Positions 6,092 to 12,182 of a DNA stretch of 12,182 bases are shown one piece after another (the first letter of the stretch is position 1; the number at the start of each line of letters is the position of its first letter). The notes beneath the pieces were generated by a model. The model made no database searches and was not told the origin of the DNA. It saw only the letters and a list, made by a program, of their open reading frames with translations. The translations under genes and the position numbers were made by a program. The stretch comes from an uncultured Bacilli bacterium (GTDB lineage Bacteria; Bacillota_I; Bacilli_A; RF39; UBA660). The stretch is taken from positions 1 to 12,182 of the forward strand of contig CAKOKM010000034.1 of assembly GCA_934091015.1 (NCBI GenBank), in the 5' to 3' direction.

Positions 6092-9000
6092 ATGAACAAA
6101 GAACAAATTATGAACTATATTGAAACTCATACTATTTCAGAATATGACTTTTCTAGAGTATTGGGAGAATTTATAAATGACCGCGATGTAGTGATGGCAG
6201 TAATTGAAAAAAATCCCAGTAACTATAAAATTTTATCAGAAGAATTAAGAAACGATCCAGAAATATTACAAACTGCTCTTAAATCAGTTGGAGTGTTTTC
6301 GAGAAATCCAATAGATTATGCATTACCTGGTGCTTTAACTAAAGATAATATCTTTTTGGCTATTGATAAAGACGCACTATCAGATTATAGGATAAGGGAA
6401 AAATTTTCACAATTACTTTCTGATAAAGAAATAATGATGCATTTTATTCAAACAAAAGGAATAGAACTTTATAGATATTTACCCGGACAATTAAGAGGCG
6501 ACCCTGAAGTATTAAACGCAGTTCTTCAAAGAAAAAGAGGTGGTTTCAATAATCCAATGGTTTATGCATTACCTGGTGCCTTGACAAAAGAAAATATTTT
6601 TTTGGCTATTGATAATGAAGTATTATCAGATTATAGGATAAGAGAAGATTTCCCACAATATCTTTCTGATAAAGAAATAATGATGCATTTTATTCAAACA
6701 AAAGGAACTGATATTTACACAAATCTATCAGAGAAATTAAGAAATGATCCTGAAGTACTAAATGCAGTTCTTCAAAGAAAAAGAGGTGGCGGTGCTTGGA
6801 ATAATCCAATGGATTATGCATTTCCTGGTGCCTTGACAAAAGAAAATATTTTTTTGGCTATTGATAATGAAGTATTATCCGATTATAGGATAAGAGAAGA
6901 TTTCCCACAATATCTTTCTGATAAAGAACTAATGATGCATTTTATTCAAACAAAAGGAACTGATATTTACACAAATCTATCAGAGGAATTAAGAAATGAT
7001 CCTGAAGTATTAAATGCAGTTCTTCAAAGAAAAAGAGGTGGTTATTACCCTAATCCAATGGATTATGCATTACCGGGTGCTTTAACTAAAGATAATATCT
7101 TTTTGGCTATTGATAATGATGTAATTCAACGATTTAAAATAAAAGAAAAGTTTCCACAATATCTTGCTGATAAAGATATTATGATGTATTTTATTCAAAA
7201 AAAAGATGTAGATATTTACCAAAATTTATCAGAGGAATTAAGAAATGATCCTGAAGTATTAAAAGCAGTCATTGAACATACAAGAAGTACAACTGGTTCT
7301 CAAATAGAATATGCACTACCTGGTGCTATTACAAATGAAACAATTGATTTAATGATTTCAAATAATATTTATCCAAATACACCTAATCTTTTAAATAATA
7401 AATATTATGTATTAAGAGCAATAGAAAGAAAACCTCAAATATTAGAAAAAGTATCTGATGAATTAAAAAAAGATGCAGATATTCAAAGATTATCACTTGT
7501 TTTTAATCCTGATTTCTTAAATACAATTGGAGCAAATTCTTTAACTGAATACATGATGAGTTATGCAAAAGAATATGGTTTAGAAATAAATGAAAATAAT
7601 ATTATTGAAATTATTTTGTCGGATGAACAATTTATTAAAAGAATACTTTCTTCTTCTCCAAAAGTATATACTCTACTTTCTGAAGAAAGAAAAAAAGATA
7701 TGGATAATATAAATATAATATTATCAGTAAATGGTAATAATTTAGTTTATGTTCCTAATGATTTTATAACAGATGACATGATTGAAATGGCATTGAGAAA
7801 TGGTTATAGTCTTAGTTATAAACATTATCAAATAATGATTCCATTTTTTAAGAAAAAAGTTCAAGAACAACCTTCATCTATTTTTAGTTACTTTATAAAT
7901 TCAAATGATACAGGAATGACTTTATTATTATTACAAACCTTTGCAATGGAAAATATACCTTTAATTCCTGAAGTTGAAGAAAAAATGAATAAAATTATTG
8001 AATCGTATATTCAAAAGTTTAAAAATGCAGGGATTGAAGAACAATATATTAATAATTTGATACAGAAAATTAAAAATGGTGAGGTTTGTGCATTAAATTT
8101 ATTATGCATATCAGATTCTCAAGGTTTTGAAGATTTAATGTATGCAGCAAATCTTGGTAATTTATTTCCTGATATAGAAACTAGACAAAAATATCCAATG
8201 CGAATGAAACCATTTTTTGCAAATTCTGCTTCATTTGACATGTATACTAAAACAAATACTAAACAGTATAAAAAAATTAAACAGCAAATATTGGACATGG
8301 GATTAGGCGATTTTGACGCTAGTGATATTGCATTAATGGGTTATAGTTCAATTGGATTTGCTAGAATGCAAGAATTGTTAAGTGGAAAATATGGTCCAAT
8401 AGATGCAGATAAATTGGCACATTTATTCTCTGGTTTAGATTGTGGTGAAGTTATTTTTGAACCTGATGGAAAAAGTTTTAAACCTATTATAAATGAACAA
8501 CTTATAAATCTATTATTTGGTTCAAATTATAAAGTTGGTAATACTCCAATTAGAAATTTCCTTAATGGTTTTGGCGAAATGGAAGAATATATCAAAAAAG
8601 AAATTGAAAAAATACAATCAAATACTGATTTATCAGGAGAAGATAAAAAACAAAGAATTAACGAACTAAATTCAAGTTTTAATAAATATTGTTCAAGTGT
8701 TAGAGATTTTATTAAAAATTTTAACTTTATATTTAATAATTGGGATATTATAGAAGAAGAATTTTTGAAAAAACAAAGTGTTTCAAAATTAAAAATCAAA
8801 CTTAATATAACTCAAGTTAATGAAATAGCAGCAAATATTCAAGAAGTTCGAAAAACTATAAAAACTAAAAAAGCTAGAAAAGGATTCAGTGAAAAACAAC
8901 AAAGTAGATATAGAAGAATTCCAGGATACGAGCCAAGAGATTATCCTTTAATTCAATCTGATGTTTTTGATTATGTTGGAATACAAAACCAATATACTGC

Positions 9001-10198
9001 TAATCCACAGCAAGCCCCTGCAAGAGCAGTTCAACTATCAAGAATGATGGAAAATAAAACTACTAAAAAAATTCCTAATGTTAATTTAGATTATGGCTCA
9101 TATAATATTAAAATATTTAATCCACAAGATAGAAATCTAATTAGTGGTGGTTATCGTAGTGGATGTTGTTTTAGACCAAATGGAAATGCTGATAATTCAG
9201 GAAAAAATAATAGTTTACTTACATATTGTTGTTCTACTGAATATGGTAGTGGAATTGAAATAAAGGATAGTAATGGCAAAACACTTATGTTCTCACCTGT
9301 TTTAAGAAATGGGAATGTGTTAATGATTCATTCATTTGAAACAATAGGATTAACTGAACATGAAAAAGATATTGCTAATGCTTTATTATATGATTGGGCA
9401 GAAGAAGTAATAAAAGTTAGTCAACAGGAGGAACAGGAACAAGGAATAGTCGCTGTTACAATGACAGATTTACATCCTGAATTTGATACATCTAAAGCAA
9501 AAGCGGTTTTAACTGGCGATAAGCAATTTAGAATATATAACCCAGATCATCATTTTGATGAAATGTATAACAATTTGGCAGGTAATAATCATCATGTTTT
9601 GGCTTTTGCCACAAATAAAAACATGAGAGATATTGTTTACGACCAAGAAGTTCAAAAGAGTTATCAATATCCTAATCTAATTGACATTAAGACTGTTTCA
9701 GTATCTCCTGAACAATTAGAAGTAATAGGACAAATAAGAGATAATAAGAATAAGATAATTGCACTAGCAAATAAGAGAAAAGAATATCTTCAAGAAAAGC
9801 AACAAGAACAAGCATTTGAAATGATAAAAGCAATAAGTGAACTTAGAAAAACAAATTTAATACTTCAAAGAAATCTATATGCAATGAATCCAAATGCTAA
9901 AAAAGATATATTAAGTGATTACATCGATGGTGTTGAAATGGCAAATCAAGTTTGCGATGAACTAAAGATTACAAGAAAAGCAGAAACACATGGATTTAGT
10001 CAAATTTTCTATTCTGAAGGTTGGTATTTAGGAATTGCTCAAGATGGAAAATTATACGGCGATTGCATTAAGGGATTTGAACCACAATTTATGAGTGCAT
10101 TAGCAGATATTAAGAAAAACTATGGATTAGAGTTAGAATATGAAATAGATAATAATAGCAATTACATTAAACCTGGAAATGGAGGATTAAGAGTATGA
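6092..10198 (+). CDS. 1368-aa protein: tandem DUF4116-like repeats plus a large unrecognised C-terminal region (element cargo)
   Basis: The start at 6092 (MNKEQIMNY) has GGAGG 7 nt upstream; the ATG at 6071 has no ribosome site and the one at 6086 is too close to it. Residues about 28-436 are five 79-84-residue repeats, each with an LSDKEIMMHFIQTKG and SEELRNDPEVLNAVLQRK half (resembling DUF4116) and a second half containing YALPGALTK and NIFLAID. A degenerate sixth follows. The middle (about 440-830) is helical and unassigned. Residues about 830-875 look like a coiled coil, and 918-945 are strongly basic (KTIKTKKARKGFSEKQQSRY). Residues about 1000-1190 form a compact Cys/Gly-rich domain (GGYRSGCCFRPNGNADNSGK; LTYCCSTEYGSGIEI; LMFSPVLRNGNVLMIHSFE), followed by another coiled coil (about 1215-1265) and a small C-terminal module ending LELEYEID. 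There is no signal peptide or membrane segment, so it is probably cytoplasmic. Its TGA overlaps the next gene. I cannot assign a function; an effector or defence role is only inference from its size and cargo position. Confidence 0.85.
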   Translation: MNKEQIMNYIETHTISEYDFSRVLGEFINDRDVVMAVIEKNPSNYKILSEELRNDPEILQTALKSVGVFSRNPIDYALPGALTKDNIFLAIDKDALSDYRIREKFSQLLSDKEIMMHFIQTKGIELYRYLPGQLRGDPEVLNAVLQRKRGGFNNPMVYALPGALTKENIFLAIDNEVLSDYRIREDFPQYLSDKEIMMHFIQTKGTDIYTNLSEKLRNDPEVLNAVLQRKRGGGAWNNPMDYAFPGALTKENIFLAIDNEVLSDYRIREDFPQYLSDKELMMHFIQTKGTDIYTNLSEELRNDPEVLNAVLQRKRGGYYPNPMDYALPGALTKDNIFLAIDNDVIQRFKIKEKFPQYLADKDIMMYFIQKKDVDIYQNLSEELRNDPEVLKAVIEHTRSTTGSQIEYALPGAITNETIDLMISNNIYPNTPNLLNNKYYVLRAIERKPQILEKVSDELKKDADIQRLSLVFNPDFLNTIGANSLTEYMMSYAKEYGLEINENNIIEIILSDEQFIKRILSSSPKVYTLLSEERKKDMDNINIILSVNGNNLVYVPNDFITDDMIEMALRNGYSLSYKHYQIMIPFFKKKVQEQPSSIFSYFINSNDTGMTLLLLQTFAMENIPLIPEVEEKMNKIIESYIQKFKNAGIEEQYINNLIQKIKNGEVCALNLLCISDSQGFEDLMYAANLGNLFPDIETRQKYPMRMKPFFANSASFDMYTKTNTKQYKKIKQQILDMGLGDFDASDIALMGYSSIGFARMQELLSGKYGPIDADKLAHLFSGLDCGEVIFEPDGKSFKPIINEQLINLLFGSNYKVGNTPIRNFLNGFGEMEEYIKKEIEKIQSNTDLSGEDKKQRINELNSSFNKYCSSVRDFIKNFNFIFNNWDIIEEEFLKKQSVSKLKIKLNITQVNEIAANIQEVRKTIKTKKARKGFSEKQQSRYRRIPGYEPRDYPLIQSDVFDYVGIQNQYTANPQQAPARAVQLSRMMENKTTKKIPNVNLDYGSYNIKIFNPQDRNLISGGYRSGCCFRPNGNADNSGKNNSLLTYCCSTEYGSGIEIKDSNGKTLMFSPVLRNGNVLMIHSFETIGLTEHEKDIANALLYDWAEEVIKVSQQEEQEQGIVAVTMTDLHPEFDTSKAKAVLTGDKQFRIYNPDHHFDEMYNNLAGNNHHVLAFATNKNMRDIVYDQEVQKSYQYPNLIDIKTVSVSPEQLEVIGQIRDNKNKIIALANKRKEYLQEKQQEQAFEMIKAISELRKTNLILQRNLYAMNPNAKKDILSDYIDGVEMANQVCDELKITRKAETHGFSQIFYSEGWYLGIAQDGKLYGDCIKGFEPQFMSALADIKKNYGLELEYEIDNNSNYIKPGNGGLRV
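6173..7399 (+). repeat. Tandem coding repeats, five units of about 246-252 bp
   Basis: Units start at 6173, 6416, 6662, 6914 and 7163. Units 2 to 4 are nearly identical in DNA over most of their length, including synonymous positions, differing mainly by a few codons at the GG(x)NPM junction (82, 84 and 83 codons). Units 1 and 5 are more diverged. Recent in-frame duplication or gene conversion is the likely cause, so copy number may vary between strains. Confidence 0.93.
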
Positions 10199-10434
10199 GT
10201 GAAAAAATGATTGGAAGAATTAAATGGTTTGATATAGACAAAGGTTATGGATATATCACTGGTTATGACGAAGAAAATTATTATTTTGAACTAGATAATC
10301 TTATAACAAATCCCACCAACTTAGAAAGTGGTGTTGAAGTTAAATTCATGCCAAATATGCTAACCAAAATTCCTTATGCTGATGAAATAGAACTATATGA
10401 AAATAAAAATAACCCTATAGTCAATGACTACTAG
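10195..10434 (+). CDS. 79-aa divergent cold-shock-domain protein, coupled to the repeat protein
   Basis: Single OB-fold cold-shock domain. GRIKWFDIDKGYGYITGYDE corresponds to the usual GxVKWFNxxKGFGFI stretch, with the RNP1 motif changed to KGYGYI (Tyr for both Phe), and ENYYFELDNL standing where RNP2 VFVHFS normally lies, with no His. The domain is followed by GVEVKFMPN and a short acidic C-terminus. Canonical cold-shock proteins are about 66-70 residues, so the length fits plus a small tail. ATG 10195 overlaps the stop of the upstream gene (ATGA), with GGAGG 9 nt upstream inside that gene, so the two are translated together. Binding of single-stranded RNA or DNA is expected from the family. 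The altered aromatic and His positions suggest changed specificity. Acting as a nucleic-acid-binding partner of the large protein is inference. Confidence 0.85.
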   Translation: MSEKMIGRIKWFDIDKGYGYITGYDEENYYFELDNLITNPTNLESGVEVKFMPNMLTKIPYADEIELYENKNNPIVNDY

Positions 10435-10446
10435 GGCTTTATTTTA
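10413..10446 (+). terminator. Terminator of the cargo operon
   Basis: Hairpin CCCTA (10413-10417) with TAGGG (10432-10436), extended by AGT/ACT around CAATG with a small bulge, then CTTTATTTTA. It overlaps the last codons and stop of the cold-shock-like gene and reaches the end of the convergent gene. Confidence 0.6.
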
Positions 10447-10795
10447 CTTATTTAATATAGCATAACAATAATCATATACATATAAATGCTTATTAATCTC
10501 TTTATTGATAACTTTATCTTTAAAATCAGTTTCAAATATGCTAAATAACATTTCTATTGAGAAATTTTTCTTTTCTTTTTCAGTAAGTTCTAAATACTTG
10601 GTTGAAAGAAATAATAAGTTTTTATATTTATAACTTGGATCAAGTTTATTTAAAACTTCTTTTAATAGTATAATTATATCTTTAATATTAAAATTAATAT
10701 CAAAATTCTTATTTTCTAATAGATATATTGCTAATGTGGGTATTACTTAAATTATCATACATATCTAATAAATTAATATTATTCTCTAATAGCAT
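10444..10795 (-). pseudogene. Frameshifted hypothetical gene, about 116 aa if restored
   Basis: ATG 10795 has AGAGG upstream and reads MLLENNINLLDMYDNLSNTH before stopping 28 codons in. From the CCC run near 10738-10740 a different frame is open for 97 codons to the stop at 10444 (TLAIYLLENKNFDINFNIK near its start; VYDYCYAILNK at its end). Removing one C from the run would join them as LSNT-TLAIYLL in a single frame of 116 residues, and the total length 352 nt is one base over a multiple of three. The protein looks Leu/Ile/Lys-rich and helical, and I do not recognise it. It converges on the cargo operon and is the last gene before the right junction. Function unknown; a sequencing error cannot be excluded. 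Confidence 0.6.
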
Positions 10796-10863
10796 TTTTT
10801 ACCTCTTTTCTTATAATAATACATAATTTTTTGAAATTATTTTTTAAAAATTTTTTCAATTTT

Positions 10864-10897
10864 TGGAAAATCAAAAATCTTAAATATTGATTTTCCA
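10864..10897. repeat. 11-bp perfect inverted repeat near the right end
   Basis: Arms TGGAAAATCAA (10864-10874) and TTGATTTTCCA (10887-10897) around a 12-nt loop, in non-coding DNA about 60 bp inside the right junction. No clear T run follows on either strand, so it is a weak terminator candidate; a binding site for a recombination accessory factor is another option. It has no counterpart at the left end, where the BRO gene runs close to the junction. Confidence 0.5.
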
Positions 10898-10939
10898 CTT
10901 ATTTTATGGGCTATAAGCAACTTTTCTTAATTACTACCT

Positions 10940-10975
10940 GTGTCTATACTGCATTCATCCAACTCGTTGCTTCAT
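10940..10975. other. Right attachment junction of the element
   Basis: Element half-site 10940-10957 (minus strand TGAATGCAGTATAGACAC), then TC, the CAACTC core at 10960-10965, then host GTTGCTTCAT. Combined with the left end it gives attP with half-sites equally placed around an AC centre. Combined with the left host flank it gives attB AAGCAAC-TC-GTTGCTT, coding for the K-Q-R-V-A stretch of the ATPase. Confidence 0.8.
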
Positions 10976-11371
10976 ACCCCCAGATAAATTGTTTGTTTTT
11001 TGATTCATAAATGATTCTAAACCAAATTTTTTTATTAATTCTTTAACATACTCGATATTATCTTTGGTTAAATTTTTTTCTAATTTTAAACCTAAACAAG
11101 CATTATCTAAAACACTTAACCAAGGAAGTAAGGCATCAGATTGAAGCATATAAGACATTTTAAGATTATCTTTAATTATAGTTCCATTATAATTTTTATC
11201 TAATTCATCTATTATATTTAGAAGAGTTGATTTACCACAACCACTAGAACCTACTATTCCTATAAATTCTCCTTTATAAACATTAAAAGAAATATCTTTA
11301 ATTGCATGTATTTCTCCATTTAATGTATTAAATGTTTTAGAAATATTTTTAAGTTCTAATAATTTATTCAT
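10955..11371 (-). pseudogene. ABC transporter ATPase, N-terminal fragment (split by element)
   Basis: First half of the SsuB/TauB-like ATPase. ATG 11371 begins MNKLLELKNISKTF; Walker A GSSGCGKST is at residues 41-49, the Q-loop Gln at 77 (MLQSD), and the signature LSGGMKQR at 129-136. Two codons later the frame enters the element (Val, Gly, TGA), so Walker B, D-loop and H-loop are missing; they sit at 722-1053, 9.9 kb away. The start overlaps the end of the substrate-binding gene by 8 nt, so translation is coupled. The truncated product may be made, but should not hydrolyse ATP. Excision of the element would restore the gene exactly. Confidence 0.95.
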
Positions 11372-12182
11372 TTATAATTAAATCTTTATAGGGAACATAT
11401 TTTTTTAATAGTTTAGAATCAATCATCATATCTTCTAAATTTTTAAACATTTCTTCAGTTATAAAAGTATTATCTAACCATGAATCAGCATTTTTATATC
11501 TTTCTATTATAGTTGTTAAATCTTCTATAGATGTATTTGGAAATAAATCAATAATTATTTTAGCTATATCTTTAGAATTATTATTTTTAGTAAATTCTAA
11601 ACCTTTATTAATAGCATCTTTAAAATTATTTATTAATTCTTTGTTATTTTCAATATAGCTTGTTCTAGCATTAAAGGCAGTATATGGAACTTCACCAGCA
11701 TACATACCAACTGATGCAACAACATATCCTTTGTTCATTTTTTCTATTTTAGTTGCGTTAGGTTCAAATAGATTAACAAAATCACCGGTTCCTGTTAAAA
11801 ATGCACTAGTTAGATTAGCAAAATCAACAGTATCGTTAGTGTTTACTCCTTTAATATTTTCATTTTTTAAAGCATTATAAAAATTAATAATAGGCATTCC
11901 TCCGGGACGACCTCCTAACACTTCTTTTCCAATTAAATTTTCTAATTTAAAATTATCTATTTTTGTTCTTGATACAATAAACTGACCATCTCTTTTAGTT
12001 AAACCAGCAAATGTTTTTATATAATCTTTTTCACCTTCATTATAAACATAAATTGTTGCTTCAGGTCCACATAAACCGATATCTACATCCTTTGATAAGA
12101 CAGCTGCTATAACATTATTAGCACCACTTGTTAATATTAAATCAATATCAATATTATTATCTTTAAAATAATTATTTTTTAT
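11364..12182 (-). CDS. ABC transporter substrate-binding protein, NMT1/SsuA/ThiY-like (5' end outside window)
   Basis: The frame is open from the window edge; 272 residues are visible and the signal peptide or lipobox end is missing. LILTSGANNVIAAVLSKDVD and IGLCGPEATIYVYNEGEKD resemble the domain-1 pattern of this family. EVLGGRPGGMPIINFYNALK and the later GTGDFVNLFEPNA with GMYAGEVPYTAFNAR mark the NMT1/THI5-like fold used for nitrate, sulfonates or thiamine precursors. The C-terminal part (IIIDLFPNTSIEDLTTIIER) is the usual helical end. It is the first visible gene of the importer operon, followed with 8-nt overlap by the ATPase. The ligand cannot be told from this sequence. The reading frame continues upstream of the internal ATG at 11921, so that is not the start. 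Confidence 0.88.
   Translation of the reverse strand: MKNNYFKDNNIDIDLILTSGANNVIAAVLSKDVDIGLCGPEATIYVYNEGEKDYIKTFAGLTKRDGQFIVSRTKIDNFKLENLIGKEVLGGRPGGMPIINFYNALKNENIKGVNTNDTVDFANLTSAFLTGTGDFVNLFEPNATKIEKMNKGYVVASVGMYAGEVPYTAFNARTSYIENNKELINNFKDAINKGLEFTKNNNSKDIAKIIIDLFPNTSIEDLTTIIERYKNADSWLDNTFITEEMFKNLEDMMIDSKLLKKYVPYKDLIINE

Larger units (their letters stand above)
1054..10965. mobile_element. 9.9 kb serine-recombinase integrative element (probably formerly mobilizable) inserted in an ABC ATPase gene
   Basis: Bounded by direct repeats of CAACTC (1048-1053 and 10960-10965), counted here with one core copy (9912 bp). The flanks reconstruct an uninterrupted ABC ATPase gene and the ends carry inverted half-sites. 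Contents: BRO, XRE and an unknown gene; a serine recombinase with two tiny upstream genes; a truncated Mob/Pre relaxase with candidate oriT; a large repeat protein plus cold-shock-like protein as cargo; and a frameshifted small gene. There are no phage structural genes and no conjugation channel genes, so this looks like an integrative mobilizable element that has lost its relaxase. Boundaries follow directly from the sequence; mobility is inference. Confidence 0.9.

Noticed and set aside
6173..7399. CRISPR array as an explanation for the regularly spaced repeats
   Set aside because: Units are about 250 bp, contiguous, in frame and coding without spacers; protein repeats, not CRISPR.
8527..8799. 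90-codon minus-strand frame inside the large cargo gene
   Set aside because: Antisense to the coiled-coil coding part; no ribosome site and a Leu/Ser-rich composition expected from reversing Lys/Glu codons.
1..12182. Prophage
   Set aside because: BRO and XRE genes are phage-like, but no capsid, terminase, tail or lysis genes occur in the 9.9 kb between the junctions.
1..12182. tRNA gene as integration target or RNA genes
   Set aside because: No cloverleaf-like sequence or conserved GTTCGA-type T-arm was seen at either junction; the target is clearly the ATPase coding sequence.

Overview
The window is a very AT-rich stretch of a Firmicutes-type genome. Shine-Dalgarno sites (GGAGG and variants) are strong, genes are packed in short overlapping operons, and TGA ends several genes while tryptophan is always TGG, so the standard bacterial code applies. 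I infer an uncultured-type gut Bacilli or Clostridia lineage with a low-GC genome rather than a code-4 Mollicute.

Layout. The outer parts (1-1053 and about 10966-12182, minus strand) are host chromosome: an ABC importer operon in the order substrate-binding protein, ATPase, permease, of the nitrate/sulfonate/taurine/thiamine-precursor type. The ATPase gene is cut in two just after its LSGGMKQR signature motif by a 9.9 kb element (about 1054-10965). The two junctions share the 6-bp core CAACTC. Next to it, the element ends carry matching inverted 18-bp half-sites (15 of 18 identical), as expected for the attL and attR of a large serine recombinase. Joining the host flanks at the core restores an open reading frame through the ATPase.

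Inside the element, the left part (minus strand) has an operon of an unrecognised 231-codon gene (228 aa from the preferred start), an XRE regulator and a BRO/DinD-like protein. It is driven by a near-consensus promoter with an inverted-repeat operator. Next come a 535-aa serine recombinase with its own operator-like palindrome and two tiny upstream genes, one apparently frameshifted, then an internally deleted Mob/Pre relaxase remnant with a candidate oriT. The right part (plus strand) is the cargo: a 1368-aa protein with tandem DUF4116-like repeats and a large C-terminal region I do not recognise, overlapping by 4 nt a 79-aa divergent cold-shock-domain protein. A convergent, frameshifted small gene closes the element.

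How it works together: the recombinase probably integrates and excises the element. The relaxase is probably dead, so transfer would need help. The two-gene plus-strand cargo, insulated by terminators on both sides, is the best candidate for an undescribed system. Its function cannot be read from the sequence.
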